Positions 15,112-21,961 of a stretch of DNA of 21,961 nt are shown here, piece by piece. The notes beneath the pieces are model-generated. The model was not told where the DNA came from. It saw only the letters and a list, made by a program, of their open reading frames with translations, and did no database searches. Made by a program: the position numbers and the translations under genes. The first letter of the stretch is position 1, and each line of letters starts with the position of its first letter. The stretch covers positions 1 through 21,961 of the IMG/VR virus record IMGVR_UViG_3300021371_000114. One strand, given 5' to 3'. The stretch is from a virus.

Positions 15112-15135
15112 AAAAGATGGCCCCGAAGGGCCACC
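15112..15135 (-). terminator. Intrinsic terminator after the major capsid gene (UUCG loop)
   Basis: On the minus strand GGTGGCCC and GGGCCATC form an 8-bp stem (one G-U pair) closed by a UUCG tetraloop, followed by TTTTCTCTT. The stem is at 15116-15135 and the first T run at 15112-15115. It lies 9 bases past the capsid stop codon. A GC-rich stem, extra-stable loop and T tract make this a convincing Rho-independent terminator, immediately followed by the promoter for the next genes. Confidence 0.92.
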
Positions 15136-15144
15136 CTTTACATT

Positions 15145-16119
15145 TTATACGTCAGGATCAGATACGATTGTAACGATACCTTCTGGACGGTACTTCTTGA
15201 CACCATAACGAGAAGTAGTTACATACTCGTGACGTTGGTAGTCTTTGTTGTACTCGTAGTCTACCTCAGGCATTTGACGCCACGCACCCACGAATGGGTT
15301 AGAACCTGCGTCAGCTGAGAAGAACAAGTTTGCAACACCGTTACTTGAAGAGAAGTCGTTAGCTGTTGTGCCATCTTTTTCCAAGAGTGCAGCATCAGCA
15401 ACAGTTTTCTTCAAGTAGTTGGATGTGTATACATCGAAGCCATAGACGTTAGCTACGAAACGCATACCTGTTGCAATACCGTCACGTACAATACCTTCAA
15501 ACATTGGGTTGTTTGACACGTTGGTCAAGTTAGTCAATGTGTTGAGTTGGTACTCTACGGATGGGTCCACAATAGCAACCAAACCACGGTCAGCAACTTT
15601 AGACTTCTTCAATGCGTAACGTGCATATGCGAAGTCAGAAAGTTCCAACTTACCAGCATTACCACCGGAGATACGGTGCGCTGCCCCGTCAAGTGTTTCT
15701 GCGGAGTTTGCAGACACGCCGACTTCTGGTGCAGCCATAGTGGTCGATTCAAAATGCTCCATAATAGCACGGGCTTGTTCTGGAACAAAACGTGCTTCAA
15801 GCTGTGCTGCATAGAACGAATCCTGTGCGGCCTTCTTGGTGATGTAAGAAGCAGATTGCAGATACTTGTCAATGCTGAATTGGAACTCAGCTGTATCCAT
15901 TGGAACGTATGAAACAGCAGCATCTTCAGTGTAGTCTGCTACAGTTGTTTCACCGATGGTTGGGATAGTGAATGTGTCACCATCTGGGAATCCATCCAAC
16001 ATACGAACGACAGACTGTGCCATCATTTCGTCACGAAGGATTTCTTTAAGTTCTGAGGAGTAAACCTCAGCACGGATTAAGCGTTGCATATCCGTGTTGG
16101 AGGAAATCATACCAGCCAT
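15145..16119 (-). CDS. Major capsid protein (324 aa)
   Basis: A 324-residue protein with features of an HK97-fold podovirus capsid subunit. It has a helical N-terminus (IRAEVYSSELKEILRDEMMA), then FTIPTIGETTVADYTED (E-loop region), a spine-helix-like SAYITKKAAQDSF region, and a C-terminal end typical of T7-like coats (RQMPEVDYEYNKDYQRHEYVTTSRYGVKKYRPEGIVTI). It directly follows the scaffold gene, as expected, and is the last gene before a strong terminator. Translation starts at ATG 16119 with AGAAAGGA ahead. No frameshift site giving a minor coat form was seen. Confidence 0.93.
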   Translation of the reverse strand: MAGMISSNTDMQRLIRAEVYSSELKEILRDEMMAQSVVRMLDGFPDGDTFTIPTIGETTVADYTEDAAVSYVPMDTAEFQFSIDKYLQSASYITKKAAQDSFYAAQLEARFVPEQARAIMEHFESTTMAAPEVGVSANSAETLDGAAHRISGGNAGKLELSDFAYARYALKKSKVADRGLVAIVDPSVEYQLNTLTNLTNVSNNPMFEGIVRDGIATGMRFVANVYGFDVYTSNYLKKTVADAALLEKDGTTANDFSSSNGVANLFFSADAGSNPFVGAWRQMPEVDYEYNKDYQRHEYVTTSRYGVKKYRPEGIVTIVSDPDV

Positions 16120-16132
16120 TTGCTAGTCCTTT

Positions 16133-16903
16133 CTAAGTGTTTCCGAACTTGTCGCCCATTTTTACTCTGTCCTGCATAAGCTGTTGTTGGACTTTGGGCG
16201 TATAGTATTGATTTGGGTTTTCCCGACGTAAGCTTTGGTAATACTGCCAATTGCGTACATTCGAGGCTTGCATGTTGACACCTTCGGTACGGACAGAGCC
16301 TTGAACCATAGGGTTAAAGGTTTTCTGGGGTTGACCGATAAGAGAAAAGAAAGCTGTGGGAGACTCAGCTGCAATGTCACGCAAGCGTTCCATAGACATA
16401 CCTAACTCTTGGGCCTTCTCCCGTACCTTAGCTTCCGCTTCGGTTCCGAAAGAATTAACTAACTCTTGATCTACTTGTGAAAGGTTCTGTTTTACAACAG
16501 AGTCCTTCTCACGTTTAACCAGTGTCTTCTCAACAAGGCTTTCAAGATCGTTCTCACTAAGACTCGCAGTGGTGTTCTGTGTCTCTGTGCTACCATTATT
16601 ATTAGGCATTGCAGTTTCTACTGTGGTAGAGTCAGTAGCCTTGTTCTGCAATTGTTCAAGAATTTGGGCCTGATAGTCTTGCTTCTTGATGTCCTCTCGC
16701 ATTTGGTTTAATTGATCCTCTAGGGTCTTTATATAACCGTCTGCTTCAAGTTTACCTTTAGCTAAAGTTTCAGGGTCTCTCCAATTCTCTCCCTTTGCCT
16801 CAACGAGTTTCTGCAAAAAAGATTCCTGTGGTGGGGTTTCAGCTTGCGTTTGCTCTGTTACCTGTTCAGTCTGTGCGGTTGCAGCACTGTCAGAAAATAC
16901 CAT
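16133..16903 (-). CDS. Scaffolding protein (256 aa)
   Basis: A Gln/Glu/Thr-rich, highly charged 256-residue protein, mostly helical. It has a disordered N-terminus (TAQTEQVTEQTQAETPPQES), an apparent coiled coil (about 75-105, IKTLEDQLNQMREDIKKQDY) and a basic C-terminus (QQQLMQDRVKMGDKFGNT), the part that contacts coat in many scaffolds. Placement between portal and major capsid protein and this composition are characteristic of T7 gp9-class scaffolds. ATG 16903 has AAGGA 7 bases ahead, overlapping the end of the 80-aa gene. Confidence 0.9.
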   Translation of the reverse strand: MVFSDSAATAQTEQVTEQTQAETPPQESFLQKLVEAKGENWRDPETLAKGKLEADGYIKTLEDQLNQMREDIKKQDYQAQILEQLQNKATDSTTVETAMPNNNGSTETQNTTASLSENDLESLVEKTLVKREKDSVVKQNLSQVDQELVNSFGTEAEAKVREKAQELGMSMERLRDIAAESPTAFFSLIGQPQKTFNPMVQGSVRTEGVNMQASNVRNWQYYQSLRRENPNQYYTPKVQQQLMQDRVKMGDKFGNT

Positions 16904-16905
16904 TG

Positions 16906-17148
16906 TTAATCCTTATCTAAGTTGATTATATCAAGCACTAGGTTTAGTGCTCTGTTATAGCCGATACGATCAGCTTCCTTATACGCCCATGACGGACTAT
17001 CATAGTCAGCTGTCGAAGGGGTATCTTTTAGTAATGACTCAAGAATATGTTCAAGACGAATGAGGCTTTCTTGATTTGAAAGAATAACCTGTTTAACCTT
17101 AGTCTTTTCTTCTTTAGTCTTACATTGTTTGAACCAGTGGGATTTCAT
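16906..17148 (-). CDS. Conserved small protein between portal and scaffold (80 aa)
   Basis: MKSHWFKQCKTKEEKTKVKQ, then a helical middle (LIRLEHILESLLKD) and the terminal block WAYKEADRIGYNRALNLVLDII. I recognise this architecture from marine podoviruses, where it lies in the same place and is unannotated. A helical accessory of head assembly is plausible. The start ATG directly follows the TAA of the 17-codon mini-gene, and the poor ribosome-binding site suggests it depends on coupling. Confidence 0.82.
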   Translation of the reverse strand: MKSHWFKQCKTKEEKTKVKQVILSNQESLIRLEHILESLLKDTPSTADYDSPSWAYKEADRIGYNRALNLVLDIINLDKD

Positions 17149-17202
17149 TTATTTCTTTTTAATTGGTTTCTTTTTGGTTGGTTTCTTCATTCCGTAACCC
17201 AT
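17149..17202 (-). CDS. Lys-rich mini-protein (17 aa)
   Basis: A 17-codon frame encodes MGYGMKKPTKKKPIKKK. Despite its size it has a near-perfect GGAGGT site 5 bases ahead of the ATG, formed from the last two Gly codons of the preceding mini-gene, and its stop directly abuts the start of the 80-aa gene. It fits exactly between two other genes with no spare sequence. Ten of its seventeen residues are Lys or Pro. It may be a real polycationic peptide or a leader that carries ribosomes to the next start. Confidence 0.6.
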   Translation of the reverse strand: MGYGMKKPTKKKPIKKK

Positions 17203-17203
17203 A

Positions 17204-17329
17204 TTAACCTCCACATCCACACATACATTTAACTTTATTTTTTACAACCACAGATGTTTTAGTAGTCGTAGGTTCCTTTTTCTTAGCCCCTTTGCCGTAG
17301 GCTGTCTTTGTTCCGTTTTGATAGGGCAT
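17204..17329 (-). CDS. Small basic protein with Cys-rich C-terminus (41 aa)
   Basis: A 41-residue frame starts MPYQNGTKTAYGKGAKKKEP, continues with a Thr/Val stretch and ends KCMCGCGG. The CxCxC cluster at residues 35, 37 and 39 is striking in such a short protein and could bind metal or form disulphides. ATG 17329 lies one base after the portal stop, with AAGGA ahead of it inside the last portal codons. Short MPYG/KGAKKK-type ORFs beside the portal gene occur in other marine phages, to my recollection. Function unknown. Confidence 0.68.
   Translation of the reverse strand: MPYQNGTKTAYGKGAKKKEPTTTKTSVVVKNKVKCMCGCGG
17207..17212 (-). promoter_or_regulatory. Strong ribosome-binding site for the 17-aa mini-gene
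   Basis: GGAGGT on the minus strand lies 4-5 bases before ATG 17202 and doubles as the GGA-GGT codons at the end of the 41-aa gene. It is the main evidence that the 17-codon frame is translated. Confidence 0.65.
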
Positions 17330-17330
17330 C

Positions 17331-19076
17331 TTACAATCCTTGTTCCATTGCGATTTGTTGTTCTTCCTCGAATTGAACTTGTGCTTCAGTAGCCATACGT
17401 TGTGTCTGCATTTGTTCTGTAACGCTTATGTTTTCTGAGAACAATTTAGGTTCACCAAGTTCCTCAGCGAGAAGACGTGCAAACTCTTTACCTGACAAGT
17501 GCGCTGCCATTGTAGGGTCGGACAGCTTTAGTTGATAAAGTTGTGTTAAGTTCTGTACACGGTTAGCACGTTCCGCATAGTGACGAGCACCCATAGGGAC
17601 TAGCTTACCGTTAGCAATAATATCTTCCTTAGATATTTGTTCAAAGAAAAACAAACCTGAGTCATCGTTAAGAACACGAATTGTATCTGCATAGTCCATG
17701 TTTCGCCGTGCTGCCTCAAGCATCGCGTTAAGGATTGGTTCTAGGAAGACCCGCTCAAAGTGTGCAGTCTTATGTTGGAAGATACGCCCAGCCGCTGTCA
17801 TCAACTGCTGAACTTCGAAGGCTGTCTTCTCACCTGCACTACGGATACCCATAGCTTCACGAGGCGCACCTGCAAGCATCTCCATTTTATTTTCTAAAGT
17901 CTGGATTTGGAAGTCAGCGTTAAGTGCCGTAGCGTCTGGAGCCAAGTAAGCTACATCACCCTCTTCACCCATGTATATACGGGCAGCTGGTTCGAAGTCG
18001 AAGTCTTCTACGTCACCTCTGATCTTAATAATTGGGTAAGCAATCTGGTCAAAGACATCTGCCTTGAGGTTCTCTAGGTGGTCAATACGGTACTGCATAC
18101 CGACAAGATTATCTAGTGGACCCATGGCATACAGGTTGTCTGGACGTTCACGCCAACCTGCGTGGAAGATAGATGCTTTACCTAGCCAACTGGGGTTCTG
18201 TTCGTTAAGCAACACGTAGGAACGATCAACAACTGTGATGACACGGTTCTTATGGAACTTGCCAGATTCTGCGTCATGGATGTCTCCGTAGAATGTAAGA
18301 AGTTCTACATAGTTAGACTCGTAGTACTCCTGAAGAGTGGAGAAACCATCAGCTGTGTAGGCTTGAGATTTGTTAGTATCTACATCTTGACCTGACATGG
18401 CTGACCGATTGGCAAGCATCTTGTCGAGAATTTCTTTCATGTAGTTGTTATCTACTGTCTCTTCTACCTTACGGGCAACTTCCCCTAGGGTTAGAATTGA
18501 ACGGATAACTTTAGGGCTATCTCCGAAACTTGGGGAGAGAGGATTGAAACAGATGTCAAAGGGGCTGATACGGACAAGCTTAGGTCCAATATAGTTGACA
18601 ATACGTTCTCCGTCTTCGTACTCAGTATAATCACGGGAGAAGTCAACGGTTGCAAAACAGTTTCCGTACTGAATATAGTCATTGATTAATTTACTCACAG
18701 TGTTTTCAAAGTCTGACTGACGTACTTTGTTGTCCATGTAAGATTGAATAGCATCACGCTTACGTTTTACATTGCCGTCATCGTCATGCGCCTCAAACTT
18801 AAACCATTTTTGTTGAGGAAATAACGCAGAGAAATAGTTAGCGTGGAGGTTGTCTGCTATCTGAGTTAACTTAGGAGTTGTCGTGCTGTTAGTCCAAGGC
18901 AGTTTATTATTAGATGTTGTTCGAGTATCTGTTGCGTAAATATAATTACGGACTTCTTTCCACTCTTCAATCTTAGTCTGACGAGCGTTATTCCAGTTTG
19001 TCCACCGATCAGAAATATCTGATGCAAGAGCATGAGGCTCAATCAGCTGATCTATGTCAATAGTTGTTCCAGCCAT
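17331..19076 (-). CDS. Portal protein / head-tail connector (581 aa)
   Basis: A 581-residue T7 gp8-class portal, slightly longer than the T7 protein. It opens MAGTTIDIDQLIEPHALASD, has an early RWTNWNNARQTKIEEWKEVR helix, ANYFSALFPQQKWFKFEAHD, the ISPFDICFNPLSPSFGDSP region and MGPLDNLVGMQYRIDHLENL, then APREAMGIRSAGEKTAFEVQ in the stem/crown part and a Gln/Glu-rich C-terminus. The dodecameric ring occupies one capsid vertex and is the site of terminase docking and tail attachment. The gene follows large terminase with a one-base TAATG overlap. The pattern G.RS..EKTA.EV is characteristic of podovirus portals. Confidence 0.93.
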   Translation of the reverse strand: MAGTTIDIDQLIEPHALASDISDRWTNWNNARQTKIEEWKEVRNYIYATDTRTTSNNKLPWTNSTTTPKLTQIADNLHANYFSALFPQQKWFKFEAHDDDGNVKRKRDAIQSYMDNKVRQSDFENTVSKLINDYIQYGNCFATVDFSRDYTEYEDGERIVNYIGPKLVRISPFDICFNPLSPSFGDSPKVIRSILTLGEVARKVEETVDNNYMKEILDKMLANRSAMSGQDVDTNKSQAYTADGFSTLQEYYESNYVELLTFYGDIHDAESGKFHKNRVITVVDRSYVLLNEQNPSWLGKASIFHAGWRERPDNLYAMGPLDNLVGMQYRIDHLENLKADVFDQIAYPIIKIRGDVEDFDFEPAARIYMGEEGDVAYLAPDATALNADFQIQTLENKMEMLAGAPREAMGIRSAGEKTAFEVQQLMTAAGRIFQHKTAHFERVFLEPILNAMLEAARRNMDYADTIRVLNDDSGLFFFEQISKEDIIANGKLVPMGARHYAERANRVQNLTQLYQLKLSDPTMAAHLSGKEFARLLAEELGEPKLFSENISVTEQMQTQRMATEAQVQFEEEQQIAMEQGL

Positions 19077-20611
19077 TAGAAGGAAACTCCACCAAATCTT
19101 GAGTTAAATTGCACTACATTACTTTTATGCCGACGTACTGATCGTGCAGGTTTTACAGCCATGTCTACTACTGAGGCGAGGGCATCTATCACGTCGTCGT
19201 GTGCAGGGTTACGTGACGATAGTTCTTCTTCTAGTATTTGAGAGTTACCACCACGGTAATGCCAGATACTCATGTTGTCGTACCTAGGTTCTAAGATAGA
19301 GGATATACGCTCTTGCTTGTTACCTTGGCTTTTGTTGGGTCTGAACTCATCAATGCTAATCGACAGACCATGCTGTTTGATTAATTCTTTTAACTGTCTG
19401 ACGATTGCCATCTGAGCAACAGTTGTTTCTGCTCGTAGTTTTCTGAAAGACCACTTAGTAGATAGTTGAAGGATGTGTTCGAAGTACTCAGAAATCCTAT
19501 CTGTTTTAAACCTGTCGATGTCTAAGACGTATACGTTATTATCGGAGTCAATTCCTACGACAACAATTGCAGTATAGTCTGCCCGTTTACTTAAGCTGAA
19601 AGCAAAGTCTACAGCTGCAAATACGTTGAGGCGATTGTCCCTGTAGTAAAGGTAGCCGTTATCCTCTTTGATATGTTTACGGTCATAGTACTGGAACTTG
19701 TCTGGGCTGACAGGCACGTTGTCTGGATCAGAGGGGTCGTTATAGTACTGCGCTCTGAACTGGCCTTTGTCGAGATACTGCCCACGTTTTTTAGCTAGAA
19801 TTTTTAGATCGAATCCAAACCACTTACCGTCCTTGCGTTGGCTACGGGGCCAAAGAAACTCGCCTGTACCGTCTCCGCAATCTTCTACAGGTTTTTCAAA
19901 AACTTCATAGATGTTGTCTTCACCTATCTTTTCACCCTTGTCGTCGTACTGGTCTTCTACCATTTGAAGCAAATCGTTATACAGATCAGCTGGGTGGTAG
20001 CGAGTACCTACGACCCATTCTTTTGCTTCAGCCCCTTCAATAGACGAGAGAAGAGAGTATTGACTTTTAACTTTATTACGTCCTTCGCCTGTGTAAGCAT
20101 TTTCGTACACAACGACATCGTCCAAGACAGCAATGTCGCAATGAAGTCCTGTAAGTGACGTAGTAAGACCACCAGTGAAGACCGAAGGGTCTCTAACATT
20201 TTCTTTCCTCCGCAAGGGGTGGTCTAACATAATCTCTGAGTTAGTCCACCTAGTTCGTTTTCCTTCGTCTGCATGAACGTGTTCAGGCCAGTACCTACGG
20301 TATATCTCTGAGGTAAGGATACCTTTGATAAACCCTAGTTGTTTCTCCGCTAGGTTAGCGGTAGCAGATATGTATAGTATACGCAATGTCGGATTCTTTG
20401 TCAACTCCCAAGCAACACGAAATGCTATTAGTCTTGACTTGCCGTGGTCCCGTGGAAATAGAAGAAGCTGATGAGACTTATGATCTTCCCGTGTCCACCA
20501 GTTACAGACATCCTCATGGCATTGTCCTAGAACTTGCTCAGGGGCAACCAACTTGATGAAGGTTACCAAGTCAGTTTCTGCCGCCTGTTTAATTTGTTCT
20601 AGGGTTGCCAT
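19076..20611 (-). CDS. terL: Terminase large subunit (511 aa)
   Basis: ATP-driven packaging motor and headful or site-specific nuclease. Walker A-like loop FPRDHGKSR lies at residues 52-60, the coupling region ILYISATANLAEKQ at 78-91 and Walker B DIAVLDDVV at 159-167. The C-terminal RNase H-like nuclease shows acidic residues in FAAVDFAFS (D335), YVLDIDRF (about D364-366) and AHDDVIDAL (D472-473). All key positions appear intact. The gene lies upstream of the portal gene, unlike T7, where it is near the genome end. No small subunit gene was recognised in the window; it may lie to the right. ATG 20611 has only a weak ribosome-binding site. Confidence 0.95.
   Translation of the reverse strand: MATLEQIKQAAETDLVTFIKLVAPEQVLGQCHEDVCNWWTREDHKSHQLLLFPRDHGKSRLIAFRVAWELTKNPTLRILYISATANLAEKQLGFIKGILTSEIYRRYWPEHVHADEGKRTRWTNSEIMLDHPLRRKENVRDPSVFTGGLTTSLTGLHCDIAVLDDVVVYENAYTGEGRNKVKSQYSLLSSIEGAEAKEWVVGTRYHPADLYNDLLQMVEDQYDDKGEKIGEDNIYEVFEKPVEDCGDGTGEFLWPRSQRKDGKWFGFDLKILAKKRGQYLDKGQFRAQYYNDPSDPDNVPVSPDKFQYYDRKHIKEDNGYLYYRDNRLNVFAAVDFAFSLSKRADYTAIVVVGIDSDNNVYVLDIDRFKTDRISEYFEHILQLSTKWSFRKLRAETTVAQMAIVRQLKELIKQHGLSISIDEFRPNKSQGNKQERISSILEPRYDNMSIWHYRGGNSQILEEELSSRNPAHDDVIDALASVVDMAVKPARSVRRHKSNVVQFNSRFGGVSF
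20376..20404 (-). promoter_or_regulatory. Promoter-like sequence inside terL
   Basis: TTGACA (20399-20404) and TATACT (20376-20381) are 17 bases apart on the minus strand, an 11/12 sigma-70 match. It lies within the terL coding region, over 1 kb ahead of the portal gene. It may be chance; no supporting feature such as an extended -10 was found. Confidence 0.25.
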
Positions 20612-20614
20612 TAG

Positions 20615-20869
20615 TTACTCAGGCTTAGTCGGCCATGTGATGTCGATTGGAAAGCCAGCTTGATCTGGGATGTCACGCAGGGCTTGGCGGTATGCTGTTT
20701 GCTCTGCGGTCATGATACGGTCAGATAGCGCCCATACGTCTGTTTCTGTGAGAAGTCGGTCACGTTGGTCCCGGATTTGGCCCTCTGTCGCTGGAGGATT
20801 ATAGCGTGTTGCAGCAACATCTTCATCTGTTACTTCTGTAAGAACACCGTTTATATACGCATTAGGCAT
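20615..20869 (-). CDS. Small tail(-fibre) assembly chaperone-like protein (84 aa)
   Basis: The C-terminal half, RDRLLTETDVWALSDRIMTA then YRQALRDIPDQAGFPIDITWP, matches the short domain seen in phage tail assembly chaperone-like proteins (Phage_tail_APC / XkdW-type), where RD.LL..TDW....D..........YRQ.LRDIP......P..I.WP is diagnostic. The usual Trp in TDW is here V-W shifted (TDVW). The N-terminal part (MPNAYINGVLTEVTDED) is variable in the family. It overlaps the fibre-like gene upstream by 8 bases, so it probably assists folding or attachment of that fibre. It lies directly ahead of terL. Confidence 0.85.
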   Translation of the reverse strand: MPNAYINGVLTEVTDEDVAATRYNPPATEGQIRDQRDRLLTETDVWALSDRIMTAEQTAYRQALRDIPDQAGFPIDITWPTKPE

Positions 20870-21500
20870 TTACCGCTCCCCATACCATTATTTTAGTTCC
20901 AGCTTTTGCAGTATATGCGCCATCATCATAAATTCTTATTCCTGTGTTTGCTGTTTTGTACGTCAACTGGTGTGTTATATTCTTTCCAAATGCGTAGGGA
21001 CCATAGCCTGTTTGAAAGTCTCCATAGCAATGACTTGCTGCTTCCACACGAGTAGTATAATTACTGTCCCGTGGCTTATACACGTCCATAACCAGCTGCG
21101 CACCGTTAGTTGATCCGGAAATAAAAGCCCTAAGTTCAAGTGTTATACGATTAGAATTACTGCCGGAAGGATCAGAAAGGTGCATATAGTGGTACATATA
21201 ACTAGAACTTGTTATTAAGTTTCCACCGCTGTCCTTTAACCTTGCTTGAAAAGTTCCGCTATATTGACTGTCGGTTACACGGAGTTCCGACACAATAATT
21301 TTAAACCAATCATAGCCTGTAGGAAAATCAATGTCGAAGTAAGTTGCATTCGATGTAGTTGTATAATTTTGAAGCAACTTTAAGCCACCACCTACACCCG
21401 CAGCCCCCATAGCCGCCACTGTAGTCGCATCCACAGACGCAATGTTACTCAGCGCCCTGCTGTCATTAATAACCGTAGTACCATTAATTTTAATCGCCAT
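20862..21500 (-). CDS. Putative tail-fibre / receptor-binding protein (212 aa)
   Basis: The N-terminus MAIKINGTTVINDSRALSNI then ASVDATTVAAMGAAGVGGG is a recurrent beginning of marine-phage fibre proteins. The remaining 165 residues are beta-rich with FDIDFPTGYDWFKIIVSELR, aromatic-rich strands and a closing GAYTAKAGTKIMVWGAVNA, compatible with a lectin-like or jelly-roll receptor-binding domain. No depolymerase motif is seen. ATG 21500 has GAAGGA at good spacing. It is followed by its probable chaperone, overlapping by 8 bases. Fibre role is inferred from pattern and neighbours. Confidence 0.78.
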   Translation of the reverse strand: MAIKINGTTVINDSRALSNIASVDATTVAAMGAAGVGGGLKLLQNYTTTSNATYFDIDFPTGYDWFKIIVSELRVTDSQYSGTFQARLKDSGGNLITSSSYMYHYMHLSDPSGSNSNRITLELRAFISGSTNGAQLVMDVYKPRDSNYTTRVEAASHCYGDFQTGYGPYAFGKNITHQLTYKTANTGIRIYDDGAYTAKAGTKIMVWGAVNA

Positions 21501-21530
21501 CTTCGTGTCCTTCCACTATTAGCGTTTAGA

Positions 21531-21833
21531 TTACCAAGGAAGCCCAGCGGTAGTCGTTGGGTTCAACTCAGCGTTGATCTTGTCAGCAATTGCTGTCTCA
21601 ACGTCAGCCTTCACGACAGTGTTCCAGACCCAAGCAAGCACGTTGGCTTGAGTTAAGTCAGCAAATGCAATGAAGTCAGAAGCAGATGCGTCCGGTGTCC
21701 ATGAGGTTGTCCCGTATGAGGAAGCAGTAGTTTCCCCATCAACACCCTCGCACCGCCAGTGTGCCACTGTGACACCACCGTCTGCTGTGTTGCGTTCAAG
21801 TTCTGCGATAGTCCATGTGTATGTGATAGCCAT
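21531..21833 (-). CDS. Conserved fibre-region protein, DUF7936-like (100 aa)
   Basis: A 100-residue protein starting MAITYTWTIAELERNTADGG and ending NPTTTAGLPW. The pattern TYTWTIA.LER...DGGV.VAHWR, then DASASDFIAFADLTQA.VLAWVW, and the NPT...G.PW end is one I recognise from many marine phages as a domain of unknown function (DUF7936, name from memory) encoded beside tail-fibre genes. A strong AGGAGAG site precedes ATG 21833. Its location between the S74 fibre and the next fibre-like gene suggests an adhesin or fibre accessory; molecular role unknown. Confidence 0.83.
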   Translation of the reverse strand: MAITYTWTIAELERNTADGGVTVAHWRCEGVDGETTASSYGTTSWTPDASASDFIAFADLTQANVLAWVWNTVVKADVETAIADKINAELNPTTTAGLPW

Positions 21834-21835
21834 GA

Positions 21836-21961
21836 TTACTCTCCTAGTTTAGCTTTAAGCTCGTCAATCTGAGCCTGTTGTTCCTTCATGGCTTCAATCA
21901 AGAGGGCCACCATGTTTCCGTATTTAACTGACTTGATGCCTTGGTCATTTGTGCTGACTAC
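21836..21961 (-). CDS. C-terminal end of a fibre with intramolecular chaperone (Peptidase S74-like), truncated by the window edge
   Basis: Only the last 41 codons are present and the frame is open at the right edge. The visible part contains TNDQGIKSVKYGNMVALLIE then AMKEQQAQIDELKAKLGE, the helical tail typical of the S74 intramolecular chaperone domain at the end of phage fibres and spikes (y-x-nLvallieAikEq..qid.Lk..L). In that family the C-terminal part trimerises, assists folding of the fibre and then cuts itself off; the catalytic residues would lie outside the window. It is therefore probably a tail fibre or spike. The stop lies 2 bases ahead of the next start codon. Confidence 0.82.
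   Translation of the reverse strand, partial: VVSTNDQGIKSVKYGNMVALLIEAMKEQQAQIDELKAKLGE

Noticed and set aside
15547-15912. Plus-strand 121-aa and minus-strand 104-aa frames within the capsid gene
   Set aside because: Both lie inside the major capsid gene, with Cys/His-rich composition typical of wrong-frame translation.
15145-16119. Programmed frameshift giving a minor capsid form as in T7
   Set aside because: The capsid gene ends at a single stop with a terminator 9 bases later, leaving no room for an extended product.
1-21961. tRNA genes, CRISPR arrays, insertion sequences, integrase or repressor genes
   Set aside because: I looked for cloverleaf-like segments, evenly spaced repeats, transposase motifs and lysogeny genes by reading and saw none. 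A tRNAscan or profile search could still find something small.

Overview
The window is about 22 kb of a tailed-phage genome. It carries most of the late (virion and lysis) region of a short-tailed, T7-like phage, almost all on the minus strand. A truncated phoH-like gene on the plus strand converges on it at the left edge. Base composition looks mid-GC by eye. PhoH, many small conserved marine-phage proteins, T7-like head, portal, tail-tube and ejection proteins, and a host-type promoter together suggest a marine podovirus of a Roseobacter-like or other alphaproteobacterial host, perhaps in the roseophage SIO1/cobavirus neighbourhood. That placement is inference from gene content and was not tested by any search.

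In the direction of transcription (right to left) the layout is as follows. (1) Adsorption: the C-terminal tail of an S74-type chaperone-bearing fibre (cut by the window edge), a 100-aa conserved protein, a 212-aa fibre-like protein and a small tail-assembly-chaperone-like protein. (2) Packaging and head: large terminase, portal, two tiny lysine-rich genes (41 and 17 aa), an 80-aa protein, scaffold and major capsid protein. (3) A strong terminator with a UUCG loop, followed within a few bases by a 12/12-consensus sigma-70 promoter. (4) Neck, tail and ejection: a fibre/decoration-like protein, tail tubular A-like protein, a 99-aa protein, tail tubular B-like protein, a small GNAT-like protein and three internal virion (ejection) proteins, one of 1494 aa. 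(5) Lysis and accessory: a lysozyme-like protein and a 254-aa protein that share an N-terminal tag, a putative holin, two tandem paralogous membrane-anchored coiled-coil proteins, a tail-anchored membrane protein and three very small proteins. A hairpin at 532-559 separates this operon from phoH.

The genes are packed very tightly. At least ten junctions share a single base between stop and start (mostly TAATG), which implies translational coupling. The window contains no gene-free stretch longer than 100 bases. The longest gaps are 15054-15144 (promoter plus terminator) and 524-574 (terminator). I saw no tRNA, CRISPR array, insertion sequence, integrase or repressor, so nothing visible indicates a temperate lifestyle. 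The least explained items are the duplicated N-terminal tag, the Cys-rich and Lys-rich mini-genes between portal and scaffold, the tandem membrane paralogues, and the terminator/promoter relay after the capsid gene.
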